64,000 bases of DNA from Flavobacterium xueshanense (GTDB lineage: Bacteria > Bacteroidota > Bacteroidia > Flavobacteriales > Flavobacteriaceae). The stretch is from contig NZ_FONQ01000001.1 in the NCBI RefSeq assembly GCF_900112975.1, positions 1 through 64,000 of the forward strand, given 5' to 3'. Of the stretch, positions 18,318 through 30,074 are shown piece after piece. The notes below the pieces were generated by a model that saw only the letters and a list, made by a program, of their open reading frames with translations, was not told the DNA's origin and searched no databases. The position numbers were made by a program, and so were the translations under genes. Positions within the stretch are counted from its first letter, which is position 1. The number at the start of each line of letters is the position of its first letter.

Positions 18318-21300
18318 TTAATAAATATATTCTTCTTTGTTAGCCATCATGTCATTGTAATCTTCTTTCGAACCTACAATTGTGTTGTCATATTCTCTCA
18401 TACCCGTTCCGGCAGGGATTCTATGTCCTACAATTACATTCTCTTTCAATCCTTCTAAGTAATCGATTTTACCTGCAACAGCAGCTTCATTCAATACTTT
18501 AGTGGTTTCTTGGAAAGATGCAGCAGAAATAAACGATTTCGTTTGAAGCGATGCTCTTGTGATACCTTGTAAAACTGGTGTTGCTGTTGCAGTAACAACA
18601 TCACGAGCCACAACAAGATTTTTATCTGTACGTTTCAATAAAGAGTTTTCATCACGCAACTCACGAGGCGTAATAATTTGTCCTTCTTTTAATGCACTAG
18701 AATCTCCAGCATCTTCAACCACTTTCATACCGTACAATTTATCATTTTGAACAATAAAATCTTTAGTGTGAATCAATTGATCTTCTAAGAATAAAGTATC
18801 ACCTGGATCTTGCACTCTTACTTTACGCATCATTTGACGTATCACTACTTCAAAGTGTTTGTCGTTGATTTTTACCCCTTGTAAACGGTATACTTCTTGA
18901 ATTTCATTTACCAAATACTGTTGAACAGCCGCTGGTCCTTGAATTCTTAAAATATCATCCGGAGTAATTGCACCGTCAGATAAAGGCACCCCTGCTCTTA
19001 CGAAGTCATTTTCCTGAACTAGAATTTGGCTTGATAATTTAACCAAGTATTTTCTAACATCACCAAATTTAGATTCGATAACAATCTCACGGTTACCTCT
19101 TTTGATTTTTCCAAAAGAAACGACACCATCAATTTCAGAAACAACAGCTGGGTTTGAAGGATTACGAGCTTCTAACAACTCTGTAATTCTAGGTAAACCT
19201 CCTGTAATATCTCCTGATTTAGAAGAACGACGAGGGATTTTTACCAATACTTTACCTGCTTTAATTTTCTCACCGTTTTCAACCATCAAGTGGGCTCCAA
19301 CTGGTAAGTTATAAGAACGAATCAATTCATTGTCTTTACCGTAAACCAATAAAGTTGGAATCAATTTTTTAGCTCTGGATTCAGAAATTACTTTTTCTTG
19401 GAAACCAGTTTGCTCATCAATTTCAACCATGAATGATTGACCTTGCTCTAATTCTTCGTAAGCAATTTTACCGGTAAATTCAGAAACGATAACTCCATTA
19501 TAAGGATCCCATTTACAAATCACATCTCCTTTAACTACAGACTGTCCGTCTTTAACGAAGATACTAGAACCGTAAGGAATGTTATTAGTACTTAGTAAAA
19601 TACCTGTTCTTTCATCGATTAATTTCAACTCAGTAGAACGAGATACTACAATATCAACTGCATTACCTTCACTATCTTCTCCTTTTACCGTTTTTAAATC
19701 TTCAATTTCCAGTTTACCATTAAATTTGGTAACAATACTAGATTCTTCAGAAATACCACCCGCAACCCCACCAACGTGGAATGTACGTAATGTCAACTGT
19801 GTACCCGGTTCTCCAATAGATTGTGCTGCAATTACACCAACTGCTTCACCTCTTTGTGTCATTTTTCCAGTAGCTAAATTTCTACCGTAACATTTTGCAC
19901 AAATACCTTTTAGCGCTTCACAAGTTAACGGAGAACGAACTTCTACTTTTTCGATAGGAGAAGCATCAATTGCTTTCATTATAACTTCTGTGATTTGCTC
20001 ACCTGAATGAATTATAATTTCACTATTCAAAGGATTAATTAAATCTTGTAAAACTACACGTCCTAAAATTCTTTCTCCTAAAGTTTCAACTATTTCCTCA
20101 TTCTTTTTCAATGCTGATACTTCAACACCTCTAAGTGTACCACAATCATCGATGTTAACAATAACATCTTGAGATACATCATGCAGTCTTCTTGTTAAAT
20201 ATCCTGCATCGGCAGTTTTCAATGCCGTATCCGCAAGACCTTTACGCGCACCGTGAGTAGAAATAAAGTACTCAAGGATAGACAGCCCTTCTTTAAAGTT
20301 AGAAAGAATTGGATTTTCAATAATTTCACCACCACCAGCAGTAGATTTTTTTGGCTTAGCCATCAAACCACGCATACCGGTTAACTGACGAATTTGTTCT
20401 TTGGAACCCCTTGCTCCAGAATCAAGCATCATATACACCGAGTTGAAACCTTGTTGGTCTTCTCTAATGTTCTTCATTGCTAATTCTGTAAGTTGAGCAT
20501 TCGCAGAAGTCCAAACATCAATAACTTGGTTGTAACGTTCGTTATTAGTGATAAGACCCATGTTATAATTCGCAGAAATACCTTGAACTTGTTCTCTGGC
20601 GTCTGCAATTAATTTAGGTTTCTGATCTGGAATTCTAATATCACCAAGAGAGAATGACAATCCACCTTTGAAAGCAAATTTATAACCCATGTCTTTCATA
20701 TTATCCAAGAAAGCCGCAGTTGTAGGTACATCGGTAGCGCTTAAAACGTGTCCGATAATATCTCTAAGGTTTTTCTTAGTCAATACATCATTGATATATC
20801 CAGCTGCTTCCGGTACTACTTCATTAAATAATACACGACCAGCAGTTGTTTTAATAATTTGGTAAACTAAGTCACCCGCTTCATTAAAATGTTTTGCTCT
20901 GATTTTTACAGAAGCATTCAATTCTAATCTACCTTCATTCAAAGCAATATTTACTTCTTCAGCAGAATAAAAAGTGATTCCTTCTCCTAAAATCTTAAGC
21001 TCAGGAGTTGATAAACGTTCTTTGGTCATATAATATAGACCTAGAACCATATCCTGAGAAGGTACCGTAATTGGAGCACCATTTGCAGGATTCAGAATAT
21101 TGTGAGAACCCAACATTAATAGTTGCGCTTCCAAAATAGCTTCTGGTCCTAAAGGCAAGTGAACTGCCATCTGATCCCCATCGAAATCCGCATTAAATGC
21201 AGTACAAACTAAAGGGTGCAATTGGATTGCTTTTCCTTCAATTAATTTTGGTTGGAATGCTTGAATACCTAATCTGTGCAAAGTAGGAGCACGATTCAGC

Positions 21301-22631
21301 AATATTGGATGACCTTTGATAACATTTTCAAGGATATCCCAAACTACAGGCTCTTTCTTATCTATTATTTTTTTAGCTGATTTTACAGTTTTTACAATTC
21401 CTCTTTCTATCAATTTACGGATAACGAAAGGTTTGTATAATTCTGCTGCCATATCTTTAGGGATACCACATTCAGATAATTTCAATTCAGGTCCAACAAC
21501 AATTACCGAACGAGCAGAATAATCTACACGTTTTCCAAGTAAATTTTGACGGAAACGTCCTTGTTTACCTTTGAGGGAATCAGATAATGATTTTAATGGT
21601 CTGTTAGATTCTGTTTTTACTGCAGAGGCTTTACGAGTATTATCGAAAAGTGAATCTACAGATTCCTGCAACATACGTTTTTCGTTTCTTAAGATTACTT
21701 CTGGAGCTTTAATCTCCATTAATCTTTTCAAACGGTTGTTACGGATGATTACACGACGGTATAAATCATTTAAATCTGAAGTTGCAAAACGACCTCCATC
21801 AAGTGGCACAAGCGGACGTAATTCTGGTGGAATAACCGGTACCACTTTCATAATCATCCATTCCGGACGATTCTCACGGTTCAAGTTAGACTCACGGAAA
21901 GATTCAACTACTTGCAATCTTTTTAGCGCTTCAGTTTTACGTTGTTTAGACGTTTCATTGTTAGCATTGTGTCTCAATTGATAAGACAATGCATCAAGAT
22001 CAATTCTTGCCAATAAATCCATAATACACTCTGCTCCCATTTTGGCAACAAATTTATTAGGATCAAAATCATCAAGATACTGATTGTCAGCAGGAAGCGT
22101 ATCTAAAATATTTAAATATTCTTCTTCTGTCAAAAAGTCTAATCTTTGTAATGATTCCCCTTCTGCATTTTTAGCAATACCAGCTTGGATTACTACGTAT
22201 CTTTCGTAGTAGATAATCATATCTAATTTCTTAGATGGAAGACCAAGTATATAACCAATTTTGTTAGGAAGAGAACGGAAATACCAAATATGAGCAATTG
22301 GTACAACAAGATTGATGTGACCTACTCTGTCTCTACGTACTTTTTTCTCAGTAACTTCAACACCACAACGGTCACAGATGATTCCTTTGTAACGAATTCT
22401 TTTGTATTTACCACAAGCACATTCAAAATCTTTTACTGGTCCGAAAATACGTTCACAGAAAAGACCATCACGCTCCGGTTTGTGCGTTCTATAGTTGATA
22501 GTTTCAGGTTTCAATACTTCACCTCTTGATTCTTTCAAAATCGATTCAGGAGAAGCAAGTCCTATTGAAATTTTATTAAACCTTTTTATCGGGTTTTTAT
22601 CTTTATTGTTATTATTTCTATTATTCATCAT
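18318..22631 (-). CDS. rpoC: DNA-directed RNA polymerase subunit beta'
   Basis: Catalytic subunit of RNA polymerase. The active-site motif [10 protein letters not shown] is intact, as are the N-terminal zinc ligands in [21 protein letters not shown] and the second zinc site [17 protein letters not shown] 22631 (Met-Met-Asn) gives 1437 residues, in line with Flavobacterium homologues. The longer frame from TTG 22730 would start inside a palindromic repeat (22678-22698) and add non-conserved residues, so I reject it. It lies downstream of rpoB and upstream of the DUF3467 gene. Confidence 0.96.
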   Translation of the reverse strand: MMNNRNNNNKDKNPIKRFNKISIGLASPESILKESRGEVLKPETINYRTHKPERDGLFCERIFGPVKDFECACGKYKRIRYKGIICDRCGVEVTEKKVRRDRVGHINLVVPIAHIWYFRSLPNKIGYILGLPSKKLDMIIYYERYVVIQAGIAKNAEGESLQRLDFLTEEEYLNILDTLPADNQYLDDFDPNKFVAKMGAECIMDLLARIDLDALSYQLRHNANNETSKQRKTEALKRLQVVESFRESNLNRENRPEWMIMKVVPVIPPELRPLVPLDGGRFATSDLNDLYRRVIIRNNRLKRLMEIKAPEVILRNEKRMLQESVDSLFDNTRKASAVKTESNRPLKSLSDSLKGKQGRFRQNLLGKRVDYSARSVIVVGPELKLSECGIPKDMAAELYKPFVIRKLIERGIVKTVKSAKKIIDKKEPVVWDILENVIKGHPILLNRAPTLHRLGIQAFQPKLIEGKAIQLHPLVCTAFNADFDGDQMAVHLPLGPEAILEAQLLMLGSHNILNPANGAPITVPSQDMVLGLYYMTKERLSTPELKILGEGITFYSAEEVNIALNEGRLELNASVKIRAKHFNEAGDLVYQIIKTTAGRVLFNEVVPEAAGYINDVLTKKNLRDIIGHVLSATDVPTTAAFLDNMKDMGYKFAFKGGLSFSLGDIRIPDQKPKLIADAREQVQGISANYNMGLITNNERYNQVIDVWTSANAQLTELAMKNIREDQQGFNSVYMMLDSGARGSKEQIRQLTGMRGLMAKPKKSTAGGGEIIENPILSNFKEGLSILEYFISTHGARKGLADTALKTADAGYLTRRLHDVSQDVIVNIDDCGTLRGVEVSALKKNEEIVETLGERILGRVVLQDLINPLNSEIIIHSGEQITEVIMKAIDASPIEKVEVRSPLTCEALKGICAKCYGRNLATGKMTQRGEAVGVIAAQSIGEPGTQLTLRTFHVGGVAGGISEESSIVTKFNGKLEIEDLKTVKGEDSEGNAVDIVVSRSTELKLIDERTGILLSTNNIPYGSSIFVKDGQSVVKGDVICKWDPYNGVIVSEFTGKIAYEELEQGQSFMVEIDEQTGFQEKVISESRAKKLIPTLLVYGKDNELIRSYNLPVGAHLMVENGEKIKAGKVLVKIPRRSSKSGDITGGLPRITELLEARNPSNPAVVSEIDGVVSFGKIKRGNREIVIESKFGDVRKYLVKLSSQILVQENDFVRAGVPLSDGAITPDDILRIQGPAAVQQYLVNEIQEVYRLQGVKINDKHFEVVIRQMMRKVRVQDPGDTLFLEDQLIHTKDFIVQNDKLYGMKVVEDAGDSSALKEGQIITPRELRDENSLLKRTDKNLVVARDVVTATATPVLQGITRASLQTKSFISAASFQETTKVLNEAAVAGKIDYLEGLKENVIVGHRIPAGTGMREYDNTIVGSKEDYNDMMANKEEYIY

Positions 22632-22677
22632 AGCTTTTACTATTGATTTATTTGCAATTAAAAAATTGATTTTGTCC

Positions 22678-22698
22678 AGACGTAGCAATGCTGCGTCT
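22678..22698 (-). repeat. Palindrome in the rpoB-rpoC spacer
   Basis: AGACGTAGCA followed by TGCTGCGTCT forms a near-perfect stem (one G-U). Similar GACGCAGCATTGC-type palindromes are, from memory, scattered through Flavobacterium intergenic DNA. It lies 47 bases before the rpoC start and would fold in the mRNA leader. Confidence 0.5.
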
Positions 22699-22825
22699 CT
22701 ATCACCTCGAATTACTTCTCTAAACTTCAAATAAAAATTTTGAAGTGCTATTTACAAAACCTATTAGATTTTAGTAAAAAATCGGAACGGTTTACGGGTA
22801 TAAATCCTAAAAACTTTTATAAATG

Positions 22826-22861
22826 AGTAATCAGCCCCAATAAAAATTGGGACTGATTACT
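22826..22861 (-). other. Hairpin just after rpoB
   Basis: Arms 22826-22840 and 22847-22861 pair with one C-A mismatch, 12 bases past the rpoB stop. The minus strand has no immediate T tract, so this may be an mRNA processing or stability structure, not a terminator. Confidence 0.5.
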
Positions 22862-22872
22862 TCAACTATTAT

Positions 22873-25800
22873 TTATTCTTCTAAACGAATGTCAAGTCCA
22901 AGACCTTTCAATTCATGCATTAATACATTGAATGATTCCGGTAATCCTGGTTCTGGCATAGATTCACCCTTAACGATTGCTTCGTAAGTTTTTGCTCTAC
23001 CAATAACATCATCAGACTTCACAGTCAAGATTTCTCTAAGCGTACTTGATGCTCCATAAGCTTCAAGTGCCCAAACCTCCATCTCACCAAAACGCTGACC
23101 TCCAAATTGAGCTTTACCTCCAAGTGGTTGTTGTGTAATCAATGAGTATGGACCTATAGAACGTGCGTGCATTTTATCGTCAACCATGTGACCAAGTTTC
23201 AACATGTATATAACTCCTACTGTTGCCGCTTGATGGAAACGCTCTCCTGTACCACCATCATATAAATATGTATGTCCAAAACGTGGTATTCCAGCTTCAT
23301 CAGTCAATTCATTAATTTGATCTAAAGTTGCTCCATCAAAAATTGGTGTAGCAAATTTTCTACCCAAGTTTTGTCCAGCCCAACCAAGTACCGTTTCATA
23401 AATTTGTCCAATGTTCATACGTGAAGGTACACCTAATGGGTTCAACACGATATCAACTGGCGTTCCATCTTCAAGGAAAGGCATATCTTCATGACGAACG
23501 ATACGAGCAACAATACCTTTGTTACCGTGACGTCCCGCCATTTTATCCCCAACTTTAAGTTTACGTTTTTTGGCAATATATACTTTCGCTAATTTCAAGA
23601 TTCCTGCTGGCAATTCATCTCCAACAGTAATAGTGAATTTCTCTCTACGTAAAGCACCTTGTAAATCGTTCAATTTAATTTTATAGTTATGAATCAAATC
23701 ATTAACCATTTTATTAGCTGCATCATCAGCAACCCATTGACCTTTACTTAAGTGAGCAAAATCTTCAACAGCATAAAGCATTTTTTGAGTGTATTTTTTA
23801 CCTTTTGGTAAAACTTCTTCACCCAAATCATTCATTACACCTTGAGATGTTTTCCCGTTTACGATCAAGAACAGTTTCTCTACTAATTTGTCTTTTAATT
23901 CAACAAATTTAACTTCAAACTCCATTTCAAGTGCTCCTAAAGCATCCTTATCCTGAGTACGTTTACGTTTATCTTTAACTGCTCTTGCGAACAATTTTTT
24001 GTCTAAAACCACACCATGTAAAGAAGGAGAAGCTTTTAATGAAGCATCTTTTACATCACCTGCTTTATCCCCGAAGATTGCACGAAGCAATTTCTCTTCC
24101 GGAGTAGGATCTGATTCCCCTTTTGGAGTAATCTTTCCAATTAGAATGTCCCCAGGTTTTACCTCGGCTCCAATTCTAATCATACCATTTTCATCTAGAT
24201 CTTTAGTAGCTTCTTCAGAAACGTTCGGTATGTCGTTCGTTAATTCTTCGTTACCTAATTTAGTATCTCTAACTTCTAATGAATAATCATCCACGTGAAT
24301 AGAGGTAAAAATATCGTCACGAACCACTTTTTCAGAAATTACAATAGCATCCTCAAAGTTGTATCCTTTCCATGGCATAAAGGCAACTTTTAGGTTTCTA
24401 CCTAAAGCCAATTCACCATTTTGAGTCGCATATCCTTCTGATAATACTTGTCCAGGAACCACTCTATCCCCTTTTCTTACGATAGGTTTAAGGTTGATAC
24501 TTGTACCTTGATTGGTTTTTCTAAATTTAATTAGATTGTATGTTTTCTCATCTGGCTCAAAACTCACCATTCTTTCTTCTTCAGAACGATCGTATTTGAT
24601 AGTGATGATATTTGCGTCTACATATTCTATAACTCCATCTCCTTCAGCATTAATCAATACTCTAGAATCAGAAGCTACTTGACGCTCTAAACCAGTTCCA
24701 ACAATTGGAGCTTCAGGACGAATTAATGGTACGGCCTGACGCATCATGTTGGATCCCATCAATGCTCTATTCGCATCATCATGTTCTAAGAAAGGAATCA
24801 ATGAAGCCGAGATAGAAGCAATTTGATTTGGAGCAACATCCGTATAATCTACACGTGTTGGTTCAATTACCGGGAAATCACCTTCTTGACGCGCAATTAC
24901 GTCTTCGGCAGTAATTTTTCCAGTAGCATCCATTTGAATGTTTGCTTGAGCAATCATCATTCCTTCTTCTTCTTCTGCGCTTAAGTATACCGGAGTAGAA
25001 ACTAAATCTACAGTTCCGTTAGTTACTTTACGATACGGTGTTTCAATGAAACCCATTCCGTTTACTTTAGCATAAACACCAAGAGATGATATCAAACCAA
25101 TGTTTGGTCCCTCTGGAGTTTCAATTGGACATAAACGTCCGTAATGCGTATAGTGAACGTCACGTACCTCAAATCCTGCTCTTTCTCTCGAAAGTCCACC
25201 TGGTCCTAGTGCAGATAATCTTCTCTTGTGCGTAATCTCAGCAAGTGGATTCGTTTGATCCATAAATTGAGACAACTGGTTTGTTCCAAAGAAAGAGTTG
25301 ATAACAGATGATAATGTTTTCGCATTAATTAAATCTATTGGCGTAAACACCTCGTTATCTCTAACGTTCATTCTTTCGCGAATAGTTCTTGCCATACGCG
25401 CTAAACCAACACCGAATTGCTGAGACAATTGTTCTCCAACTGTTCTAACACGACGGTTTGATAAGTGATCAATATCATCAATCTCTGCTTTAGAGTTGAT
25501 CAATTCAATCAAATATTTCACAATGGTTATGATATCTTCTTTGGTCAAGACTTGCTTTTCCATTGGTGTATCTAACCCTAATTTTTTATTTATTCTATAA
25601 CGACCTACTTCACCTAAGTTGTAACGTTGATCAGAGAAAAATAATTTGTCTATGATACCACGCGCCGTTTCTTCATCAGGCGGTTCAGCGTTACGCAGTT
25701 GCCTGTAAATGTGCTCAACAGCCTCTTTTTCAGAGTTTGTTGGATCTTTTTGTAGCGTATTGTGAATGATCGCATAATCACCTTGATTAGCATCTTCTTT

Positions 25801-26685
25801 GTGCAACAAAATAGATTTAACGTTAGAATCAATGATTTCTTCCACATTATCTTTGTCGATAATAGTATCTCTATCAAGGATTATTTCGTTACGTTCGATA
25901 GAAACTACTTCACCAGTGTCTTCATCAACGAAATCTTCATGCCATGTATTCAATACACGTGCAGCTAATTTTCTACCGATATATTTTTTTAAACCTGTCT
26001 TAGAAACTTTAATTTCTTCAGCAAGATCAAAAATTTCTAGAATATCTTTATCTCTTTCAAAACCAATTGCTCTAAAAAGAGTGGTAACTGGTAATTTTTT
26101 CTTTCTATCGATATAAGCATACATTACGCTATTAATATCTGTAGAAAATTCTATCCAAGAACCTTTAAAAGGAATTACTCTGGCAGAATACAATTTTGTA
26201 CCATTTGCATGGAATGATTGACCAAAGAAAACACCGGGAGATCTGTGTAACTGAGAAACAACTACACGCTCAGCACCATTAATAACAAATGTACCACTTG
26301 GTGTCATATAAGGAATTGTACCAAGATAAACATCTTGAACAATCGTTTCAAAATCCTCATGTTCTGGATCTGTACAATATAATTTTAGCCTTGCTTTTAA
26401 AGGCACACTATATGTTAAACCTCTTTCTATACATTCTTGAATTGTATAACGTGGTGGATCTACAAAGTAATCAAGGAATTCTAATACAAAGTTATTTCTT
26501 GTATCAGTAATTGGGAAATTTTCCATGAAGGTATTGTAAAGCCCTTCGTCGCCTCTTTCGTCAGATTTGGTTTCTAATTGAAAAAAATCTTTAAACGATT
26601 TAACCTGAACATCTAGAAAATCTGGATAATCAGGAATGTTTTTTGTTGAGGCAAAATTCAATCTTTCAGTCTGATTTGTTATCAT
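22873..26685 (-). CDS. rpoB: DNA-directed RNA polymerase subunit beta
   Basis: Catalytic-core subunit of RNA polymerase, 1270 residues. The rifampicin-pocket region is visible as [25 protein letters not shown] followed by LSALGPGGL; it has the wild-type arrangement (Q, D, H and S positions present). The C-terminal segments [19 protein letters not shown] and the [12 protein letters not shown] region are intact. It follows rplL by 275 bases that include a hairpin, suggesting attenuation or processing between the ribosomal-protein and polymerase parts of the operon. Confidence 0.97.
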   Translation of the reverse strand: MITNQTERLNFASTKNIPDYPDFLDVQVKSFKDFFQLETKSDERGDEGLYNTFMENFPITDTRNNFVLEFLDYFVDPPRYTIQECIERGLTYSVPLKARLKLYCTDPEHEDFETIVQDVYLGTIPYMTPSGTFVINGAERVVVSQLHRSPGVFFGQSFHANGTKLYSARVIPFKGSWIEFSTDINSVMYAYIDRKKKLPVTTLFRAIGFERDKDILEIFDLAEEIKVSKTGLKKYIGRKLAARVLNTWHEDFVDEDTGEVVSIERNEIILDRDTIIDKDNVEEIIDSNVKSILLHKEDANQGDYAIIHNTLQKDPTNSEKEAVEHIYRQLRNAEPPDEETARGIIDKLFFSDQRYNLGEVGRYRINKKLGLDTPMEKQVLTKEDIITIVKYLIELINSKAEIDDIDHLSNRRVRTVGEQLSQQFGVGLARMARTIRERMNVRDNEVFTPIDLINAKTLSSVINSFFGTNQLSQFMDQTNPLAEITHKRRLSALGPGGLSRERAGFEVRDVHYTHYGRLCPIETPEGPNIGLISSLGVYAKVNGMGFIETPYRKVTNGTVDLVSTPVYLSAEEEEGMMIAQANIQMDATGKITAEDVIARQEGDFPVIEPTRVDYTDVAPNQIASISASLIPFLEHDDANRALMGSNMMRQAVPLIRPEAPIVGTGLERQVASDSRVLINAEGDGVIEYVDANIITIKYDRSEEERMVSFEPDEKTYNLIKFRKTNQGTSINLKPIVRKGDRVVPGQVLSEGYATQNGELALGRNLKVAFMPWKGYNFEDAIVISEKVVRDDIFTSIHVDDYSLEVRDTKLGNEELTNDIPNVSEEATKDLDENGMIRIGAEVKPGDILIGKITPKGESDPTPEEKLLRAIFGDKAGDVKDASLKASPSLHGVVLDKKLFARAVKDKRKRTQDKDALGALEMEFEVKFVELKDKLVEKLFLIVNGKTSQGVMNDLGEEVLPKGKKYTQKMLYAVEDFAHLSKGQWVADDAANKMVNDLIHNYKIKLNDLQGALRREKFTITVGDELPAGILKLAKVYIAKKRKLKVGDKMAGRHGNKGIVARIVRHEDMPFLEDGTPVDIVLNPLGVPSRMNIGQIYETVLGWAGQNLGRKFATPIFDGATLDQINELTDEAGIPRFGHTYLYDGGTGERFHQAATVGVIYMLKLGHMVDDKMHARSIGPYSLITQQPLGGKAQFGGQRFGEMEVWALEAYGASSTLREILTVKSDDVIGRAKTYEAIVKGESMPEPGLPESFNVLMHELKGLGLDIRLEE

Positions 26686-26899
26686 CTATGGACAAAATTT
26701 TGATTAAAAAGTAATTTTTTTGTACAAATATGGATTTATTTATACTTTTCTTTTACTACCATTACATCTTTAAAAACCAATTTACGATAACTACTTTCTT
26801 ATTATCTGTTAATTTTTTTTCCTCGTAATGGGTAAAATGAATCTGTTTTCAAAGACTACTGTGTAAATATACAAGGTAGACTTTTGTTATACGAAAAAT

Positions 26900-26938
26900 G
26901 GTTTAGGTCATTGGGTGACTAAACCCAAGACCTAAACC
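26900..26938 (-). terminator. Attenuator-like hairpin between rplL and rpoB
   Basis: Outer stem GTTTAGGTC / GACCTAAAC and inner stem TTGGG / CCCAA are joined by a one-base bulge. On the minus strand the hairpin is followed by ATTTTT. It is probably a leaky terminator that lowers rpoBC expression relative to rplL, a known arrangement in other bacteria. Confidence 0.6.
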
Positions 26939-26960
26939 TAATTCTTTAAACTGAGTTTAA

Positions 26961-27329
26961 CTATTTAAGCTCAACAACAGCTCCAGCTTCTTCTAAAGAT
27001 TTTTTAAGCCCTTCAGCTTCTTCTTTAGAAACACCTTCTTTAACATTGCTCGGTGCGCTATCAACTACATCTTTAGCTTCTTTCAAACCTAAACCTGTAA
27101 GTTCTTTAACTAATTTTACAACTGCTAATTTAGAAGAACCAGCTTCTTTCAATACAACTGTAAATTCTGTTTGAACTTCTTCAGCAGCAGCTTCGCCACC
27201 ACCTGAAACTACTACAGCTGCAGCAGCTGGTTCGATTCCGTACTCATCTTTTAATATTGTTGCTAATTCGTTAACTTCTTTTACTGTTAGGTTAACTAAT
27301 TGTTCTGCGAATTGTTTCAAATCTGCCAT
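26961..27329 (-). CDS. rplL: 50S ribosomal protein L7/L12
   Basis: Stalk protein of the large subunit that recruits translation factors. Its 122 residues show the N-terminal dimerisation helices (1-35), an Ala/Glu-rich hinge (about 36-52), and the C-terminal globular domain with [21 protein letters not shown] (about 68-88). It lies 90 bases downstream of rplJ, its stalk partner. Confidence 0.97.
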   Translation of the reverse strand: MADLKQFAEQLVNLTVKEVNELATILKDEYGIEPAAAAVVVSGGGEAAAEEVQTEFTVVLKEAGSSKLAVVKLVKELTGLGLKEAKDVVDSAPSNVKEGVSKEEAEGLKKSLEEAGAVVELK

Positions 27330-27419
27330 TTTTTCTATCGTTTTAAAATGATTTGTAAAAATATAATTTATTTATTGTGCGCGTTTTTTAAATAAAATTA
27401 GAGTAAAACTCTATTTTCA

Positions 27420-27932
27420 TTATGCTTCCACTTCTTCTGTAGCCTCTTCGCTTTTTGCGAATTGGTTTTGAAGAGCAGAAATAACTCTTTGTGCTGGTGA
27501 CTGCAATAATCCAATAAGTTCGCCGATAAGCTCTTCTTTAGACTTGATAGTTGCTAATGCATCTAATTGATCATCTCCAATATAAATTTCAGAGTTAATA
27601 TAAGCTCCTTTTAATACAGGTTTAGCTGATTTTTTTCTGAAATCTTTGATAATTTTACCAGGAGCGTTTGCTATCTCAGAAATGAATATAGCGCTATTAC
27701 CAGTCAAAACTGAAGGTAAATCTCCATAATCATTAGCTGAAGCTTCCATTGCTTTTGCAAGCAAGGTATTTTTAACTACTTCTAATTTTATCCCTGCTTT
27801 AAAGCAAGCTCTTCTCAAGTTTGAAGTTGATTCTGCATTCATTCCAGAAATATCAGATACATAAACAATGTTTGTACCAGCTAACTGTGCAGTTAAAACT
27901 TCAATCGCGATTGATTTTTCTTCTCTAGTCAT
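27420..27932 (-). CDS. rplJ: 50S ribosomal protein L10
   Basis: Stalk base protein that carries the L7/L12 dimers. 170 residues, with the usual N-terminal VVKNTLLAKA motif and a C-terminal helical tail (about 135-170) that binds L7/L12. It starts 22 bases after rplA and ends 90 bases before rplL, in the standard L11-L1-L10-L7/L12 order. Confidence 0.96.
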   Translation of the reverse strand: MTREEKSIAIEVLTAQLAGTNIVYVSDISGMNAESTSNLRRACFKAGIKLEVVKNTLLAKAMEASANDYGDLPSVLTGNSAIFISEIANAPGKIIKDFRKKSAKPVLKGAYINSEIYIGDDQLDALATIKSKEELIGELIGLLQSPAQRVISALQNQFAKSEEATEEVEA

Positions 27933-27954
27933 ACTAAAAATTTTTAACTACCAA

Positions 27955-28644
27955 TTATACTGCTTTAGGATCCAATGCAATTGCAGGACTCATAGTGCTA
28001 GTTAGGTAAATACTTTTGATGTATGTTCCTTTAGCAGCAGTTGGCTTAAGTTTGATTAATGTTTGAATAATTTCGTGCGCATTGTCAACGATTTGCTCGA
28101 TTCCAAAAGAAATTTTACCAATTCCTGCATGCACAATACCAGTTTTATCAACTTTAAAGTCAATTTTACCAGCTTTAACCTCTTGAACAGCTTTTGCAAC
28201 ATCCATAGTTACAGTACCTGTTTTGGGGTTTGGCATTAAACCTCTAGGTCCTAAAATACGACCTAATGGACCTAATTTACCCATAACAGAAGGCATAGTG
28301 ATGATAACATCAACATCTGTCCAACCGTCTTTAATTTTTTGTAAATAATCGTCAAGACCTACATAGTCTGCACCAGCTGCTAAAGCTTCCGCTTCTTTAT
28401 CTGGAGTAACTAATGCTAACACTTTAACGTCTTTACCAGTTCCATGAGGTAATGTTACCACACCTCTAACCATTTGATTCGCTTTTCTTGGATCTACACC
28501 CAAACGTACTGCGATATCAACAGACTCATCAAATTTTGCAGAAGCAACTACTTTTATCAATGCCGCAGCATCTTTAAGAGAGTATAGTTTGTTCTTTTCA
28601 ATTTTTGAAGCAGCCTCTTTTTGCTTTTTTGTCAATTTTGCCAT
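27955..28644 (-). CDS. rplA: 50S ribosomal protein L1
   Basis: Ribosomal protein of the L1 stalk, 229 residues. The conserved stretch [25 protein letters not shown] motif is visible ([19 protein letters not shown], about 125-143), with [20 protein letters not shown] near the start. L1 is the translational repressor of the L11-L1 pair in many bacteria. It lies 13 bases downstream of rplK. Confidence 0.97.
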   Translation of the reverse strand: MAKLTKKQKEAASKIEKNKLYSLKDAAALIKVVASAKFDESVDIAVRLGVDPRKANQMVRGVVTLPHGTGKDVKVLALVTPDKEAEALAAGADYVGLDDYLQKIKDGWTDVDVIITMPSVMGKLGPLGRILGPRGLMPNPKTGTVTMDVAKAVQEVKAGKIDFKVDKTGIVHAGIGKISFGIEQIVDNAHEIIQTLIKLKPTAAKGTYIKSIYLTSTMSPAIALDPKAV

Positions 28645-28657
28645 GTCTTTCTCTTAA

Positions 28658-29095
28658 TTAAAAAGGAGAATCTCCTGATACAGTTATACCCATAGACCTA
28701 GCAGTTCCAGCAATCATGCTCATAGCAGATTCGATTGTGAATGCATTTAAATCTACCATTTTATCTTCAGCAATTGCTTTGATAACGTCCCAAGTAACGC
28801 TTGCTACTTTTTTACGATTTGGTTCACCTGATCCTGACTTTAGCTTTGCAGCTTCCAATAACTGGACAGCAGCTGGAGGAGTTTTTACAACAAAATCAAA
28901 TGATTTGTCTTTATACACAGTTATTTGTACTGGGCATATTTTGCCGGGTTTATCTTGAGTTCTAGCATTAAATTGCTTACAGAATTCCATGATGTTTACC
29001 CCAGCAGCTCCTAAAGCAGGTCCAACCGGTGGCGACGGATTCGCAGCACCTCCCTTAACTTGTAGTTTAACTACCTTACTAATTTCTTTAGCCAT
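28658..29095 (-). CDS. rplK: 50S ribosomal protein L11
   Basis: GTPase-centre protein, 145 residues. [20 protein letters not shown] near the N-terminus is the conserved proline-rich signature; [17 protein letters not shown] near the C-terminus is the rRNA-binding part. First gene of the ribosomal set after nusG, with a 68-base spacer that could hold an L1 binding site. Confidence 0.97.
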   Translation of the reverse strand: MAKEISKVVKLQVKGGAANPSPPVGPALGAAGVNIMEFCKQFNARTQDKPGKICPVQITVYKDKSFDFVVKTPPAAVQLLEAAKLKSGSGEPNRKKVASVTWDVIKAIAEDKMVDLNAFTIESAMSMIAGTARSMGITVSGDSPF

Positions 29096-29163
29096 TTTTT
29101 AAAAAATTTAACACTACAATCAGTGGAAGCGATTGTAATGGATATTATAGATGTAACAAAAAA

Positions 29164-29715
29164 TTATACTTTTTCAACTTGCATAAAACTCAACTCTAAT
29201 GGTGTTTTTCTTCCGAAAATCTTAACCATTACTTCCAGTTTACGCTTTTCTTCATTAATTTTTTCAACAGTACCGTTAAATCCATTAAAAGGCCCATCAA
29301 TAACCTTAATTGTCTCACCGATATTGAAAGGAATTGAGCGTGTGTCTGTATTTACAGCCAACTCATCAACTTTACCTAACATTCTGTTTACTTCAGAAAT
29401 TCTCAAAGGAACAGGCTCTCCACCTTTTATTTCGCCTAGAAAACCAATAACACTTGTTATAGACTTAATAATATGCGGTATTTCACCAATAAGATTCGCT
29501 TCAATCATAACATAACCAGGAAAATAAACTTTATCTTTTACGATTTTTTTTCCTTCTTTCACAGTAACGACTTTTTCAGTAGGAACCAAAACCTGCGAAA
29601 CGTAATCACCCATCCCTAATCTTGCAATTTCAGTTTCGATGTATGCTTTCACTTTATTTTCTTGTCCACTTACTGCCCTAACGACATACCACTTTTTAAC
29701 ATTACTATCTGCCAT
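29164..29715 (-). CDS. nusG: Transcription termination/antitermination protein NusG
   Basis: General elongation factor that binds RNA polymerase beta'. 183 residues: the N-terminal NGN domain (KKWYVVRAVSGQENKVKAYI at about 6-25; VYFPGYVMIE at about 62-71) and a C-terminal KOW domain (ETIKVIDGPFNGFNGTVEKI, about 128-147). It follows secE by 10 bases in the conserved secE-nusG-rplK order. Confidence 0.96.
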   Translation of the reverse strand: MADSNVKKWYVVRAVSGQENKVKAYIETEIARLGMGDYVSQVLVPTEKVVTVKEGKKIVKDKVYFPGYVMIEANLIGEIPHIIKSITSVIGFLGEIKGGEPVPLRISEVNRMLGKVDELAVNTDTRSIPFNIGETIKVIDGPFNGFNGTVEKINEEKRKLEVMVKIFGRKTPLELSFMQVEKV

Positions 29716-29725
29716 AATAAAAAGA

Positions 29726-29923
29726 TTAAGCTTTTATCCAGTTAAAAAATCCAGCTAAAGCTTTTGCGAAAATTTCATCTACCCCCCATGTTGCCAAGGC
29801 GAATAATACTGAAAAAACAGCAACAACAATCGTTAGACGTTGCACCTCAGGCCAAGCAGGCCAAGTTACATTTGACTTTAATTCCTCAAATGCTTCTGAT
29901 AAGTAATTAACAACTTTTGTCAT
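29726..29923 (-). CDS. secE: Preprotein translocase subunit SecE
   Basis: Small subunit of the SecYEG channel. 65 residues: a SecE-type amphipathic segment FEELKSNVTWPAWPEVQRLT, then one membrane helix (VVAVFSVLFALATWGVDEIF). The single-helix form is usual outside the Enterobacteria. It lies between tRNA-Trp and nusG. Confidence 0.94.
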   Translation of the reverse strand: MTKVVNYLSEAFEELKSNVTWPAWPEVQRLTIVVAVFSVLFALATWGVDEIFAKALAGFFNWIKA

Positions 29924-29940
29924 TATGATTTATTTTTTTG

Positions 29941-30011
29941 CACGGGCGGAGGGATTCGAACCCCCATCAACGGTTTTGGAGACCGCTATTCTACCCTTGA
30001 ACTACGCCCGT
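29941..30011 (-). tRNA. tRNA-Trp (CCA anticodon)
   Basis: 71-base cloverleaf. Acceptor ACGGGCG pairs with CGCCCGT, with discriminator G; the anticodon loop CTCCAAA gives CCA; the T-loop is TTCGAAT. The 3' CCA is not encoded. It lies between tuf and secE, a placement seen in many bacteria. Confidence 0.96.
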
Positions 30012-30017
30012 TAGTTA

Positions 30018-30057
30018 AAAGCCAGCGATTTTTCAGTTATGAAAATCAACTGGCTTT
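30018..30057 (-). terminator. Hairpin after tuf
   Basis: Stem AAAGCCAG / CTGGCTTT with an inner GATTTTC / GAAAATC stem, 17 bases past the tuf stop and immediately before tRNA-Trp. The T run after it is short (TTTTAA), so it may be a weak terminator or a processing signal. Confidence 0.6.
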
Positions 30058-30074
30058 ATATAATTTTTAAGATA

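Noticed and set aside
22632-22730. N-terminal extension of rpoC from a TTG codon
   Set aside because: It passes through a palindromic repeat and is not like RpoC N-termini; ATG 22631 gives the family length.
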